Source: Vibrio aerogenes
GTDB taxonomy: Bacteria; Pseudomonadota; Gammaproteobacteria; Enterobacterales; Vibrionaceae
NCBI RefSeq assembly: GCF_024346755.1
Contig: NZ_AP024861.1
Coordinates: forward strand, 372,001 to 436,000
Reading direction: 5' to 3'
DNA: 64,000 nucleotides
How positions within the stretch are numbered: position 1 is the first letter of the stretch; the number at the start of each line of letters is the position of its first letter. The notes beneath the pieces are model-generated. The model was not told where the DNA came from. It made no database searches and worked only from the letters and a program-made list of their open reading frames with translations. Below are positions 47,453 to 58,706 of the stretch, piece after piece. The translations under genes and the position numbers were made by a program.

Positions 47453-47760
47453 TGGTTCATTCTCAGTGGCATCAGAAAGATTCAGCGCATATTGGTCTTC
47501 AGGGAACACTGGACCGGGATCAGGTCCCTGAACTCTGGTCATTTGCTGAAACCTGGGTGCCGGAAGAAAGTCAGATAGAGCTTTCGCTGAAAGAGGTTGG
47601 TCGTGTTGATTCTGCCGGCATGGTTTTCCTCATCCATTTAATAGAGCATGCAAAAAAACAAAACTGTCATATAATGCTACGCTTTGTACCTGAGCAACTC
47701 GTCACTTTATTTCAGCTAAGTCGGGTTGATTCGCTTTTAATAAACCATATAAAAAATTAA
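47449..47760 (+). CDS. mlaB: STAS-domain protein MlaB
   Basis: 103 residues, one STAS domain: GLQGTLDRDQVPELW, ELSLKEVGRVDSAGMVFLIHLIEHAKKQ. The Asp-Ser-Ala-Gly of the phosphorylation loop is kept. MlaB stabilises MlaF in the transporter and is cytoplasmic. It is translationally coupled to mlaC. Confidence 0.93.
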   Translation: MMVHSQWHQKDSAHIGLQGTLDRDQVPELWSFAETWVPEESQIELSLKEVGRVDSAGMVFLIHLIEHAKKQNCHIMLRFVPEQLVTLFQLSRVDSLLINHIKN

Positions 47761-47773
47761 TCAGGGGTAGATA

Positions 47774-49302
<1,529 letters not shown>

Positions 49303-49337
49303 TTGTTGATACTGAACTAATGACAGTATATCTTGAG

Positions 49338-49366
49338 AGCCGAAACAGAGGTTTCGGCTTTTTTTA
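49338..49366 (+). terminator. Terminator after murA
   Basis: Arms AGCCGAAAC and GTTTCGGCT around AGAG, followed by seven T. Canonical. Confidence 0.95.
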
Positions 49367-49417
49367 TTGTATTGAGTTTATCGGAAACAGATTCGGATAA
49401 ACTTTATGGGGGAAATA

Positions 49418-50170
49418 ATGATTGCACTGGTGCGTGTTGTTGTTGTCGCAATTCTGGCGACTTTGATGTTTGTTTTGGGGTGCGGTTATTGTTTGCTGTT
49501 CAGCCCCCGGAACCCGAAGCATGTGTATACTTTTGGGCGTCTTTTTGCCCGTATGTCCAGAATTTTTGGTATCCGGCTTGAACTCCGGGTTTCGGAAGAT
49601 TTTCTGAAAAATCCTGGCCAGAATATTTATATTGCCAATCATCAAAGTAACTGGGATATGTTTACCGTGTCATCTGCAGTCACGCCAAAGGTTGTTACTG
49701 TCGGTAAAAAGAGTCTGGCATGGTTGCCTTTATTCGGACAGCTCTATTGGCTCACGGGCAATATATTGATTGATCGTGCAAACCGGACAAAAGCGAAGGG
49801 AACGATTGATCAGGTGATTGACTCACTGAAAAAAACGGATGTGTCAATCTGGATGTTTCCTGAGGGGACACGTTCCAGAGGGCGGGGAATGTTACCCTTT
49901 AAAACAGGCGCTTTCCATGCAGCAATTGGGGCTGGTGTGCCCATCGTTCCGATTGTATGTAGTTCAACTGATCATTTAGAACTGAATCGCTGGAATAACG
50001 GGCATATCATTGTAGAAATCATGGCGCCGGTCTCAACTGAGTCATACAGCAGAGAAAATGTCCGTCAATTAGCTCAACATTGCCAGAAAGTGATGAAAGA
50101 TAAACTGGAATCGCTGGATTCAGAAGTGGAAAAGTTGAACCGTGGGCAAGTCAAAGGTACGACTGAATAA
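49418..50170 (+). CDS. 1-acyl-sn-glycerol-3-phosphate acyltransferase (PlsC family)
   Basis: About 250 residues from the ATG at 49418 (GGGGGAA upstream); an ATG four codons earlier lacks that site. A hydrophobic N-terminus is followed by the HX4D motif IANHQSNWD (about residue 75) and WMFPEGTRSRGRGMLPFKTGAF with the second acyltransferase block. VPIVPIVCSS completes the pattern. It would add the second acyl chain to lysophosphatidic acid in the inner membrane. Whether it is the main PlsC or a paralogue cannot be told from this window. Confidence 0.9.
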   Translation: MIALVRVVVVAILATLMFVLGCGYCLLFSPRNPKHVYTFGRLFARMSRIFGIRLELRVSEDFLKNPGQNIYIANHQSNWDMFTVSSAVTPKVVTVGKKSLAWLPLFGQLYWLTGNILIDRANRTKAKGTIDQVIDSLKKTDVSIWMFPEGTRSRGRGMLPFKTGAFHAAIGAGVPIVPIVCSSTDHLELNRWNNGHIIVEIMAPVSTESYSRENVRQLAQHCQKVMKDKLESLDSEVEKLNRGQVKGTTE

Positions 50171-50190
50171 TTGAATTGAATTGAATAAAT

Positions 50191-50218
50191 ACGGCGGATG
50201 ATGAGAATCACCCGCCGT
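50191..50218 (+). terminator. Possible terminator after the plsC-like gene
   Basis: Arms ACGGCGG and CCGCCGT with a 14-base loop, 20 bases after the stop; the tail GTCATTTAT is only partly T-rich. Confidence 0.45.
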
Positions 50219-50254
50219 GTCATTTATATCGGGTATATCAGGATAAATTCCGGA

Positions 50255-50644
50255 TTACTGCCGAACAGCAATCGCTTCAATTTCAATACCGACATCTTTG
50301 GGAAGTCTTGCTACTTCAACACAAGAACGTGCCGGGTAGTGAGAAACACCGTGCTCGTCGAAGAATTTTCCGTAGACTTCATTCACTGTACCAAAATCAT
50401 TCAGATCTTTTACAAAGACCGTCATCTTGATGATATCTGAGACCGTTAAGCCGGATGATTCAATAATTGCTTTGACATTTTCTAATGACTGGCGAGCCTG
50501 AGCTGTAATTTCTGAAGGGATTTCACCGGTCACCGGATTAACAGGGATCTGTCCTGAAGTCATTACCATGTTGCCTAAGTCTACGCCCTGAACATAAGGA
50601 CCGATTGCCGCAGGGGCTGATTCAGTATGAAGAACTTTTGTCAT
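50255..50644 (-). CDS. ridA: 2-iminobutanoate/2-iminopropanoate deaminase RidA
   Basis: 129 residues. The YjgF/RidA signature is complete: AIGPYVQGVDLGNMVMTSGQIPVNP, TVFVKDLNDFGTVNEVY and PARSCVEVARLPKDVGIEIEAIA, with the catalytic Arg at about position 106. It hydrolyses reactive enamine/imine products of PLP enzymes such as threonine deaminase. It lies downstream of pyrBI, the same neighbourhood as in E. coli. A repeat-like promoter element precedes it. Confidence 0.96.
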   Translation of the reverse strand: MTKVLHTESAPAAIGPYVQGVDLGNMVMTSGQIPVNPVTGEIPSEITAQARQSLENVKAIIESSGLTVSDIIKMTVFVKDLNDFGTVNEVYGKFFDEHGVSHYPARSCVEVARLPKDVGIEIEAIAVRQ

Positions 50645-50689
50645 TTTTATCTATCCATCTTTCATTTTTACATCAAATATAACCAAACG

Positions 50690-50809
50690 ACCTGAAGATG
50701 CATGATTCAGCATCAGCCGAAAAGTACCGTTCAAGGAAGGTCAATGCAGGCATGTGTCAACACCGGACGAATCTCACTGAACACCGCATCTTCAGGGTTT
50801 CTGGGTCTA
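50690..50809. repeat. Inverted pair of a promoter-proximal repeat, ridA/pyrI spacer
   Basis: ACCTGAAGATGC at 50690 is mirrored by GCATCTTCAGG at 50786, about 85 bases apart. The left arm, 50690-50710, matches 62123-62143 exactly in reverse orientation (21 nt). The right part, 50765-50809, resembles 62932-62973 (shared ATCTCACT and TCAGG blocks). This makes up most of the 241-base spacer; no gene is seen. Confidence 0.65.
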
Positions 50810-50885
50810 TCAGTTTGCCCTGAATGCCCGGTAAGGTAAAGGACAATCCTTGCTTTGGATGGGATTGTCCCTGATTCGGTGCGGT

Positions 50886-51350
50886 TTATACTCTTTCTGT
50901 CAGGATCTCTCTTGAGAAGACTTTCTCACAGTATTTGCATTTGAGTCTGACTTCACCATTTTTATTGGTGATATTGAAGCTGCTTTCAACAGGTTCATCG
51001 TGTGAAATGCAGTTCGAGTTAGGGCAACTGAAGACATTATTCACTTTTTCCGGGAGTTCCAGTGCCAGTTTTTTCACGACTTCATAATCTTCAATGCGGT
51101 TGACTGTGGCATGAGGGGCATAAAGTGAAAGTTTTCTTGCCTGAGCTTCAGTAATAAATGTGTTTTCGATTTTGAGCAGATCTTTTGCGCCAAGCGCAGA
51201 GGAAGGAAGATTCAGCCCAATGGTCACTTTTTGCTCTGAGTGATGCATTTCAAATAACTTCAGTACCTTGATACCCATCTGTGCCGGAATATGGTCAATC
51301 ACCGTACCGTTTTTAATCGCTTCTACCTGCAATTGTGTCTCTTTTACCAT
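50886..51350 (-). CDS. pyrI: Aspartate carbamoyltransferase regulatory chain
   Basis: 154 residues. The N-terminal allosteric nucleotide-binding domain includes [25 protein letters not shown]. The C-terminal zinc domain has four Cys: CPNSNC near residue 109 and CKYC near 138. It binds CTP/ATP to tune pyrB activity. It lies 16 bases after pyrB, so the pair is cotranscribed behind the pyrL attenuator. Confidence 0.97.
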   Translation of the reverse strand: MVKETQLQVEAIKNGTVIDHIPAQMGIKVLKLFEMHHSEQKVTIGLNLPSSALGAKDLLKIENTFITEAQARKLSLYAPHATVNRIEDYEVVKKLALELPEKVNNVFSCPNSNCISHDEPVESSFNITNKNGEVRLKCKYCEKVFSREILTERV

Positions 51351-51366
51351 GATTTATCCTCCTCAG

Positions 51367-52296
51367 TTACAGACTGTCATTCAGTACTAATGAAAGTAAA
51401 GCTTCTCTTGCATACACACCATTTTCGGCCTGTTGAAAGAAATAAGCATGAGGTGTTTTGTCGACATCTGTCGTGATTTCATCAACCCTTGGCAGGGGAT
51501 GCAATATCTTCATGTTAGCCCGGGCGTGAGTCAGGTGTGTCGCAGTTAAGATGAACGCAGAACGGATATGTGCATACTCAGATTCATCAAAACGTTCTTT
51601 TTGCACCCGGGTCATATACAAAATATCAACCTGAGGAATGATTTCTTCCATATCGGTATGCAGACTATATGGAATACCGGCATCGTCGAGTTCTTCCAAT
51701 ATATATTCAGGCATAGCCAGTGCGTCAGGTGCGATAAAGAAGAACCGATTATTTTTGAATTTAGCCAGTGCCTGAGTCAGAGAATGGACCGTTCGTCCGT
51801 ATTTGAGATCGCCAACGAAGGCAATATTCAGGTTATCCAGTTGATTTTGTGTTTCTGAAATGGTGAATAAATCAAGCAGTGTCTGAGTGGGATGCTGATT
51901 CGCACCATCGCCGGCATTAATGACCGGCACGCCATTAGAGAATTCTGAAGCCAGACGGGCTGCGCCTTCCTGAGGGTGACGCATAACAAACGCATCAACA
52001 TAGGATGAAATGACCTGCACAGAATCTGACAATGTTTCTCCTTTCTTCGCCAGCGAGGTGTTTCCACCGTTATCAAAGCCGATGACACTGCCACCGACTC
52101 TCTGGATTGCGGTTTCAAAAGAAAGCCGGGTACGGGTTGATGGCTCAAAAAAACAGCTGGCAACAACTTTGCCTTTCAGCAGATCAGGGGCTGGTTCTGC
52201 TTTCAGGCGAGCTGCTTGTTGAACAATTAATTCCAGCTCTTCCCGGGATAGTTCCGGAATTGAGATGATATGCTTTTTATAAAGCGTGTTGGTCAT
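51367..52296 (-). CDS. pyrB: Aspartate carbamoyltransferase catalytic chain
   Basis: About 309 residues from the ATG at 52296 with GGAGGA six bases upstream; E. coli PyrB is 311. The carbamoyl-phosphate loop is [46 protein letters not shown] and [10 protein letters not shown] bind substrates. It makes carbamoyl aspartate, the first committed step in pyrimidine synthesis. Expression is controlled by the UTP-sensitive attenuator in the leader. Confidence 0.97.
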   Translation of the reverse strand: MTNTLYKKHIISIPELSREELELIVQQAARLKAEPAPDLLKGKVVASCFFEPSTRTRLSFETAIQRVGGSVIGFDNGGNTSLAKKGETLSDSVQVISSYVDAFVMRHPQEGAARLASEFSNGVPVINAGDGANQHPTQTLLDLFTISETQNQLDNLNIAFVGDLKYGRTVHSLTQALAKFKNNRFFFIAPDALAMPEYILEELDDAGIPYSLHTDMEEIIPQVDILYMTRVQKERFDESEYAHIRSAFILTATHLTHARANMKILHPLPRVDEITTDVDKTPHAYFFQQAENGVYAREALLSLVLNDSL

Positions 52297-52337
52297 GATC
52301 ATCCTCCCAGTGACCTTACATAGACGAGGCGCCAATA

Positions 52338-52505
52338 TCACGGATATTGGCGCTGACTATTCGGGCGACACACATTCTGACAGATAAAAAAAGCCCCCCA
52401 TATCGGGAGGCCCTGAATTCTTGATGAAAAAGAAAAAGTCATGCCTGGTAAGCAAAAAGGCTTACCCTGAGTACATTGAAAAGCAGCGACAATGTGGTCA
52501 GACAT
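52338..52505 (-). CDS. pyrL: pyrBI operon leader peptide
   Basis: 55 residues from the ATG at 52505, with GGGAGA six bases upstream. The sequence is Phe-rich (AAFQ, KPFC, MTFSFSS) and ends with [12 protein letters not shown], recalling the RGAFF segment of E. coli PyrL. The coding region runs through a U-rich stretch and the attenuator hairpin, stopping beyond it, as in E. coli. Its translation keeps pace with polymerase only when UTP is scarce and polymerase pauses. Confidence 0.85.
   Translation of the reverse strand: MSDHIVAAFQCTQGKPFCLPGMTFSFSSRIQGLPIWGAFFICQNVCRPNSQRQYP
52385..52413 (-). terminator. pyrBI attenuator
   Basis: On the minus strand, GCCTCCC and GGGGGGC arms around GATAT are followed by TTTTTTTATC. 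The U-rich pause region TTTTTCTTTTTC lies about 20 bases before. It sits inside the pyrL frame and about 100 bases before pyrB. Confidence 0.9.
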
Positions 52506-52532
52506 AACGATCTCCCAGACAAATTGCACGGG

Positions 52533-52560
52533 ATTATACGCTTTAGTTTTTGAAGTGCAA
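52533..52560 (-). promoter_or_regulatory. pyrLBI promoter
   Basis: On the minus strand, -35 TTGCAC (52555-52560) and -10 TATAAT (52533-52538) are separated by 16 bases, about 28 bases upstream of the pyrL start. Confidence 0.8.
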
Positions 52561-52640
52561 GCGATTACATCATACTTTTTCCCGGGGATATTTCAGGAGA
52601 TAACGAACGTTCAGGATAATTATTCAGACATTGGGGATGA

Positions 52641-52668
52641 TTATGGCACATTGAGGGCTGTGCCATAA
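52641..52668. promoter_or_regulatory. Perfect inverted repeat between argF and pyrL
   Basis: Ten-base arms TTATGGCACA and TGTGCCATAA around eight bases. It lies about 75 bases after argF and 80 bases upstream of the pyrLBI promoter. No T-run follows in either direction. It may be an operator or an mRNA 3' hairpin for argF. Confidence 0.4.
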
Positions 52669-52740
52669 TGAGCAGTCAGGTAGATAACTCGCTTATCTCA
52701 TCAAATTGCAGTGGATAAGTGCAGTGAATGTGATGATCAC

Positions 52741-53745
52741 TCAGGATCCGAGCGTTGCTACCATGACAGCTTTAATTGTGTGCATCCGGTTTTCAGCCTC
52801 ATCAAATACAACAGAGTGCTCGGATTCAAAGACTTCCTCTGTGACTTCCAGGCCATTCATGCCATATTTTTCTGCAACATCTTTACCCACGGTCGTTTCA
52901 TCATTATGAAACGCTGGCAGGCAGTGCATAAATTTCACATGAGGATTGCCGGTTTTTTTCAGCATATCCATTGTGACCTGATAAGGTTTCATGACTGCAA
53001 CCCGTTCATCCCATGCTTCTGCAGATTCCCCCATAGAAACCCAGACATCGGTGTACAAAAAGTCACATCCTTTCACTCCGGTATCGACATCTTCAGTCAG
53101 TGTGATGCTTCCCCCGGTTGATTTTGTGATGGCGAGGCACTGCTGAACCAGTTCATCTTCAGGCCAGAAAGCCTTAGGCGCAACAAGCCGGATATCCATC
53201 CCCATTTTCGCAGCCCCGACCATCAGGGAATTACCCATATTGTTGCGGGCATCACCCAGATAGGCGAAAGAAATGTCATTCAGTTTTTTACCCTGACCAT
53301 GTTCCTGCATGGTTAAAAAATCAGCCAGAATCTGAGTTGGATGAAACTCATCCGTTAGCCCATTCCAGACCGGAACGCCGGCATAAGCTCCCAGCTCTTC
53401 AACAATACTTTGCCCGTAACCGCGATACTGGATACCATCGTACATACGTCCCAGTACTCTGGCTGTATCTTTCATTGACTCTTTATGGCCGATTTGTGAA
53501 CCGGATGGGCCGATATAAGATACCTGAGCCCCCTGATCGAATGCAGCGACTTCAAAAGCACAACGTGTCCGGGTCGACGATTTTTCAAAAATCAGTGCAA
53601 TGTTTTTACCTGAGAGGTTTTTTTGTTCTGTTCCCGTGTATTTCGCATTTTTCAATCCGGCAGCCAGATCAATTAAAAACTGGATCTCAACAGGAGTGAA
53701 ATCCAGTAATTTAAGAAAGTTACGATTACGTAAATTAAACGCCAT
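52741..53745 (-). CDS. argF: Ornithine carbamoyltransferase
   Basis: 334 residues from the ATG at 53745 (AGGA eight bases upstream), equal in length to E. coli [18 protein letters not shown] binds carbamoyl phosphate. [34 protein letters not shown] and MHCLPAFHN complete the active site. It makes citrulline for arginine synthesis. Its leader carries an ArgR-type box inside a terminator-like hairpin. It lies beside pyrBI, so both carbamoyl-phosphate users are adjacent. Confidence 0.96.
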   Translation of the reverse strand: MAFNLRNRNFLKLLDFTPVEIQFLIDLAAGLKNAKYTGTEQKNLSGKNIALIFEKSSTRTRCAFEVAAFDQGAQVSYIGPSGSQIGHKESMKDTARVLGRMYDGIQYRGYGQSIVEELGAYAGVPVWNGLTDEFHPTQILADFLTMQEHGQGKKLNDISFAYLGDARNNMGNSLMVGAAKMGMDIRLVAPKAFWPEDELVQQCLAITKSTGGSITLTEDVDTGVKGCDFLYTDVWVSMGESAEAWDERVAVMKPYQVTMDMLKKTGNPHVKFMHCLPAFHNDETTVGKDVAEKYGMNGLEVTEEVFESEHSVVFDEAENRMHTIKAVMVATLGS

Positions 53746-53792
53746 ATCATGGTCCTGGTTTATGATCATATCGATAAGGGCTAGTAAAACAT

Positions 53793-53838
53793 AAAAAAGC
53801 GCCCTTTGTGAATAATTATTTCATCATCGGGCGCTTTT
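53793..53838 (-). promoter_or_regulatory. ArgR-type box within a terminator-like hairpin
   Basis: TGTGAATAATTATTTCAT (53807-53824) fits the ARG box consensus (TGAAT-AATT-ATTCA). It is flanked by arms AAAAAAGCGCCC and GGGCGCTTTT, which on the minus strand give a GC stem followed by TTTTTT. The hairpin would end phoH2 transcription; the box would repress argF. Confidence 0.65.
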
Positions 53839-53863
53839 CTACATATTTTCTCTTTATTTGTGA

Positions 53864-55240
53864 CTATAAATTCTCTTCTGCAAATTTGGCCAGACGGCTT
53901 CTTACCACACCATTGAGGTGAATATTTGCGCTGGCAGAGAAATTTTTAAATTGCTCTACCATATAAGTCAGCCCGGAAGTTACCGGGGTCAGGTAGTGTG
54001 AATCAATCTGAGCCAGATTACCTGAACAAACGATTTTAGTGCCTTCTCCACAGCGGGTAATAATGGTTTTGATTTGTGATGCGGTTAAATTCTGGCATTC
54101 ATCCAGCAGAACAAATGCATTTTGAATCGAACGTCCCCGCATGAAATTAATCGATTTAAACTGAATATTCGCTTTATCACAGATGTACTTGAGTGAGCCC
54201 TCTGTACAGTGATCATGCTTGTGCAGCGCTTCCAGCGTATCTGTCACAGCGGCAAGCCAGGGCATCATTTTTTCCTCTTCGGTTCCGGGCAGATAACCGA
54301 TCGATTCACCGATATCCGGCGTATTACGGGTGACAATGATTTTATCAAACATTCCTTTTTCTATTGTCTGCTCCAGTGCCGCAGCCAGCGTCAGCAACGT
54401 TTTACCGCTTCCGGCTGCACCGGTCAGAATCACCAGATCAATTTCCGGATCGAGCAGGGCGTCCATCGCCATGGCCTGATAGATATTTTTAGGCATGATA
54501 TCCCATGCTTTCCGGTGCATCATCCGCTCTCTGCTCATATCTTTCAGGGTCAGCTTTTCACCTTCAAGCTGATGAACCTGCGCAGCAAAATCACTCTCTT
54601 CATCAATGATATATTGATTAATGAAAGTGGGTTCCAGCGGCGTTTTATCGAGCGAGTGATAGGTGATACCATTCAGATTATAGCTTTCAACTTCAGAGAC
54701 AGAGTCCCAGAATTTACCTGTGCATTTCTGAAAACCTTTTGTCAGATACTGAATATCATCAATGAGCTGGTCAGTCCGGTAATCTTCAACGTGCAATACA
54801 CCGGCACCTTTGGCCCGCAGCCGCATATTTATATCTTTGGTGACCAGCACCACAGACCGGGGCGCCCGTTTATTTTGTATATAAAGGACCGCATTCAAAA
54901 TCCGGTTATCACCGGCTTTGTCGGCAAAGGCTTTGACGGTTTCCTGAAGCTCGAAATCAGCCAGAATAGAAATGGTTCCTGAGTGACTTCCGGCGCCTGA
55001 AACAGGAATACCTTCGGAAATTTCATCAGGGGTTGCATCGTGGAAGATGCTTTCAAGTGCACGGATCGCTACCCGAGCATCTCTGGCAACATCGCGTTTA
55101 CTGTCTTTGATTCGGTCGAGTTCTTCGAGGACGGTCATCGGGATGACCACATCATGTTCTTGGAAGGAATAAATAGCCAGGGGCTCGTGAAGCAGGATAT
55201 TGGTATCAAGGACAAACAGTTTCCGTTCGGTATCGCCCAT
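53864..55240 (-). CDS. PIN-PhoH fusion protein (PhoH2 type)
   Basis: 458 residues. An N-terminal PIN nuclease domain (residues about 6-150) has KLFVLDTNILLHEP with the first acidic residue, DRIKDSKRDVAR and DNRILNAVLYIQ. The C-terminal PhoH ATPase has Walker A LTGAAGSGKTLL (about 273-281) and Walker B AFVLLDECQNLTASQIKTIITR. Family members act as sequence-specific RNA helicase/RNases in mycobacteria; here the role is unproven. No antitoxin-like gene is adjacent. Confidence 0.9.
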   Translation of the reverse strand: MGDTERKLFVLDTNILLHEPLAIYSFQEHDVVIPMTVLEELDRIKDSKRDVARDARVAIRALESIFHDATPDEISEGIPVSGAGSHSGTISILADFELQETVKAFADKAGDNRILNAVLYIQNKRAPRSVVLVTKDINMRLRAKGAGVLHVEDYRTDQLIDDIQYLTKGFQKCTGKFWDSVSEVESYNLNGITYHSLDKTPLEPTFINQYIIDEESDFAAQVHQLEGEKLTLKDMSRERMMHRKAWDIMPKNIYQAMAMDALLDPEIDLVILTGAAGSGKTLLTLAAALEQTIEKGMFDKIIVTRNTPDIGESIGYLPGTEEEKMMPWLAAVTDTLEALHKHDHCTEGSLKYICDKANIQFKSINFMRGRSIQNAFVLLDECQNLTASQIKTIITRCGEGTKIVCSGNLAQIDSHYLTPVTSGLTYMVEQFKNFSASANIHLNGVVRSRLAKFAEENL

Positions 55241-55363
55241 AAGCGTCTCCTTGCCGTTTTACGGCATGATAAGAAGAGGAAGCTTGTTTACAGTGTCATC
55301 AGGTCATGATGAACAATCGGTTTGACCCATAGCCTGTATGACATACTGCAAACCCATTTTGTT

Positions 55364-55407
55364 ACTTAATCAATACTCAATTAATACTTAATCAGTGCTT
55401 AATCAGT
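55364..55407. repeat. Tandem repeat, 4 x 11 bp
   Basis: Units ACTTAATCAAT, ACTCAATTAAT, ACTTAATCAGT and GCTTAATCAGT follow each other without gaps. The period is near one helical turn, so the same face of the DNA repeats, as in iterated protein-binding sites. Confidence 0.8.
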
Positions 55408-55599
55408 AAAAAAAGCTAAGCATGATTTATGCCGGTTAAAACGCTCCTTGTATTTCTCACCAACGTTGTCTGGTCGATAAAATAAGTATAAGCGCAAGCT
55501 CGTATTCTGTTCAAATACCGTTACCGTTTATTACAAATGCCATTCTTTTTTTACACTTTTGTGTCTTTTTAAATTATTCACTTCCTTTCAGCAGATTCG

Positions 55600-55615
55600 C
55601 GTGACCTGTCTCACG
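55600..55615. promoter_or_regulatory. CRP-like inverted repeat upstream of rapA
   Basis: CGTGA-CCTGTC-TCACG has the GTGA-N6-TCAC spacing of a CRP site, 121 bases before the rapA start. The outer bases differ from consensus. Confidence 0.35.
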
Positions 55616-55736
55616 CCATCAAGTAAGATGAGCGCCATTTTTCTGCATCCGGCAGAAATAACAATCATAATGAAGTGACTTGCAGGACGGTCTGCTGAGT
55701 TCACCGGCAAATGGGTATAAGTGAGGTGTTCAATTC

Positions 55737-58628
55737 ATGACTTTTGCGTTAGGGCAGCGTTGGATTAGTGATACAGAAAGCGACTTAGGATTAGGGACGG
55801 TTGTTGGATTAGAAGAACGAACCGTGACGCTGATGTTTGCCGCATCAGAAGAAAACCGGGTTTATGCACGTCATGATGCGCCAGTGACCCGGGTGATATT
55901 TCATCCGGGAGATATCGTTGATAGTCAGGAAGGTTGGTCACTGCTGATCGGACAAGTGGATGAGAACGACGGCATTTTGACTTACACCGGTGTCCGGCAG
56001 GATACAGAGGAACAAGCCGAGCTGCGCGAAGTTTTCCTCAGCCACCAGATTCGTTTTAATAAACCACAAGATAAGCTGTTTGCCGGCCAGGTTGACCGGA
56101 TGGATAATTTTGTTCTGCGTTACCATGCGCTGCAAAATCAGCACCAGCAAAGTAAAAGCCCGATGCGTGGTTTGTGTGGCGGACGTGTGGGTTTGATTCC
56201 TCATCAGCTTTATATCGCCCAGGAAGTTGGCCGGCGTCATGCGCCCCGTGTATTGTTAGCCGACGAAGTGGGTTTAGGTAAAACAATTGAAGCTGGAATG
56301 ATCATTCATCAGCAGGTTTTATTAGGTCGTGCTGAAAGAGTATTGATCGTGGTGCCGGAAACACTTCAGTACCAGTGGCTGGTTGAAATGATGCGTCGTT
56401 TTAATCTTCATTTCTCAATTTTTGATGAAGAGCGGTGTGTCGAATCTCAACTGGATAGCCCGAATCCTTTCGACTCTCAACAATTTATTCTCTGTTCTCT
56501 TGATTTCTTCCGGCGTTATGAAAAACGTCATCAGCAGGCTTTGGCGGTTCACTGGGATCTGCTGGTGGTGGATGAAGCGCATCACCTTGAATGGCAGGTT
56601 GATCATCCAAGCCCTGAATATGTAATGATTGAGTCGCTGGCAAAACAGATTTCTGGTGTTTTATTGCTGACAGCGACACCGGAGCAGTTAGGCCGGGAAA
56701 GTCATTTTGCCCGGTTACGATTATTAGATCCGGATCGTTTTTATGATTTTGAGGCCTTTATCCGGGAAGAAGAACAGTATATTCCGGTAGCAGAAGCCGT
56801 ATCTGCGTTATCTGAAGCCAAACCATTATCAGATGAAGCGAAAAATCATATTGTCGAACTACTTTCTGAGCAGGATGTTGAGCCATTGTTCCGGATCATC
56901 GACAGCAATGCTGCGGAAGATGAAAAAGAAAACGCCAGAAGCGAGTTGATGAATAACCTGATGGATCGGCATGGAACCGGACGGGTTCTGTTCCGTAATA
57001 CCAGAGCATCAATTCAGGGCTTCCCGCAACGGCGGGTGCACCTGCAGCCTCAGCCATTGCCTGATGCCTATCAGAAAATTAAATACCCGGACCCTGACGC
57101 GGAGTCAGAAGCGCGTGTGCTTACGACACGGCTGTATCCTGAAAGTATTTTTCAGGGCATTTTGCAAATGTGGTGGGAGCTTGATCCAAGGGTAGACTGG
57201 CTGATAGAAAAAGCGAAAAGTAAACGCTCCGAAAAAATACTGGTGATTGCTTCCAGAGCGGCAACAGCTCTGGATCTGGAGCAGGCACTCCGTGAACGGG
57301 AAGGGATTCGTGCCACTGTATTCCATGAAGGAATGTCGATTCTTGAACGGGATAAAGCATCTGCTTATTTCGCGCAGGAAGAAGGTGGTGCTCAGGTTCT
57401 GATTTGTAGTGAGATTGGTTCCGAAGGAAGGAATTTCCAGTTTGCCAGTCAGCTGGTCATGTTTGATCTGCCGATGAATCCGGACTTACTGGAACAACGG
57501 ATTGGTCGTCTGGACCGGATTGGTCAGAAAAATGATATTGATATTCACGTCCCCTACCTTGAAGGGACGGCACAGGAAACTCTGGCGCAATGGTTCCATG
57601 AAGGGTTGAATGCGTTTGTTGAAACCTGTCCGACTGGTACGGCTGTGTTTGAGCGTTTTGCTGAGACGTTGAAGGCTCAGCTGGTTTCCGGGAATACCGC
57701 AGTATCTGAAGAACTGATTACTGAGACCCGGCATTTCAATCAGGAACTGAAGACGGCACTTGAACATGGACGGGACCGGCTTTTGGAAATGCATTCTCAT
57801 GGTGGTGAAAAAGCAGACAAAATTGTGGACAGTATTTCCGGCAAAGATGGCGACAGTGAATTAATCACATTCTCCTTTGGTTTGTTTGATACCATCGGTC
57901 TGAATCAGGATGATTGTGGAGAAAATTCGCTGGTGATTACACCTTCTGAGCATATGTTAGTGCCAAGTTATCCCGGTTTGCCCGGTGATGGTGCGACGGT
58001 CACATTTGATCGTGAAACTGCTTTATCCCGTGAAGATATTCATTTTATCACCTGGGAACACCCGATGATTCAGGGCGGGATTGACCTGATCTTCAGTGAA
58101 GGCGTGGGCACATCTGCCGTCTCATTACTGAAAAACAAAGCATTGCCGGTTGGTACTGTATTACTTGAACTGATTTATGTGGTTGACGCTCAGGCACCGA
58201 AGAAAAGCGGAATCAGCCGTTTCTTACCGAGAACGCCGATCCGTTTGATGTTGGATGCCCGGGGCAATGATCTATCGGCACAGGTTGAGTTTGAAGGCTT
58301 CAATCGTCAGCTTAGCCCGGTGAATCGTCATATCGCGAATAAACTGGTGACTTCGGTACAAAACGAGGTTCATCAGTTAATCGAAGCCAGTGAAACCCTG
58401 ATTGAACCGCGGGTTGATATGGTTCGTCAGGAAGCACAGAAAGAAATGGAGACGGTGCTGAATGCAGAGCTGGAAAGATTGCTGGCACTGAAAGCCGTCA
58501 ATCCCAATATCCGGGATGATGAAGTAACCCTGCTGGAAAATCAGATTAAAGAACTGACGGCTTATATCGGGCAGGCACAGTATCAGCTGGACTCGTTACG
58601 CTTGATCATGGTGTCGCATAATGGTTGA
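55737..58628 (+). CDS. rapA: RNA polymerase-associated ATPase RapA
   Basis: 963 residues, close to E. coli RapA (968). N-terminal Tudor-like domains begin [21 protein letters not shown]. The Swi2/Snf2 motor has motif [19 protein letters not shown], motif [14 protein letters not shown], motif [22 protein letters not shown], motif [20 protein letters not shown] and motif [14 protein letters not shown]. It recycles RNA polymerase after termination by remodelling stalled complexes. A bidirectional terminator follows. Confidence 0.97.
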   Translation: MTFALGQRWISDTESDLGLGTVVGLEERTVTLMFAASEENRVYARHDAPVTRVIFHPGDIVDSQEGWSLLIGQVDENDGILTYTGVRQDTEEQAELREVFLSHQIRFNKPQDKLFAGQVDRMDNFVLRYHALQNQHQQSKSPMRGLCGGRVGLIPHQLYIAQEVGRRHAPRVLLADEVGLGKTIEAGMIIHQQVLLGRAERVLIVVPETLQYQWLVEMMRRFNLHFSIFDEERCVESQLDSPNPFDSQQFILCSLDFFRRYEKRHQQALAVHWDLLVVDEAHHLEWQVDHPSPEYVMIESLAKQISGVLLLTATPEQLGRESHFARLRLLDPDRFYDFEAFIREEEQYIPVAEAVSALSEAKPLSDEAKNHIVELLSEQDVEPLFRIIDSNAAEDEKENARSELMNNLMDRHGTGRVLFRNTRASIQGFPQRRVHLQPQPLPDAYQKIKYPDPDAESEARVLTTRLYPESIFQGILQMWWELDPRVDWLIEKAKSKRSEKILVIASRAATALDLEQALREREGIRATVFHEGMSILERDKASAYFAQEEGGAQVLICSEIGSEGRNFQFASQLVMFDLPMNPDLLEQRIGRLDRIGQKNDIDIHVPYLEGTAQETLAQWFHEGLNAFVETCPTGTAVFERFAETLKAQLVSGNTAVSEELITETRHFNQELKTALEHGRDRLLEMHSHGGEKADKIVDSISGKDGDSELITFSFGLFDTIGLNQDDCGENSLVITPSEHMLVPSYPGLPGDGATVTFDRETALSREDIHFITWEHPMIQGGIDLIFSEGVGTSAVSLLKNKALPVGTVLLELIYVVDAQAPKKSGISRFLPRTPIRLMLDARGNDLSAQVEFEGFNRQLSPVNRHIANKLVTSVQNEVHQLIEASETLIEPRVDMVRQEAQKEMETVLNAELERLLALKAVNPNIRDDEVTLLENQIKELTAYIGQAQYQLDSLRLIMVSHNG

Positions 58629-58650
58629 TTGAATTGCGTGCTGAAAGATA

Positions 58651-58680
58651 AAAAGGGGTGACGAATGTCACCCTTTTTCT
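58651..58680. terminator. Bidirectional terminator between rapA and the aldehyde dehydrogenase gene
   Basis: AAAAAGGGGTGAC and GTCACCCTTTTT with a GAAT loop (one G bulge), between convergent genes. Confidence 0.9.
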
Positions 58681-58706
58681 TATCACACAAAACCTGCACA
58701 TAAAAA

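Larger units (their letters stand above)
55241..55736. other. Divergent intergenic region phoH2 / rapA
   Basis: 496 bases without a gene. It holds a four-copy 11-bp tandem repeat (55364-55407) and a CRP-like inverted repeat (55600-55615). The remainder is AT-rich promoter-like DNA. Confidence 0.5.

Noticed and set aside
54209..54982. 257-codon open frame antisense to phoH2
   Set aside because: Long but lies wholly within a well-supported gene on the other strand and has no recognisable domain.
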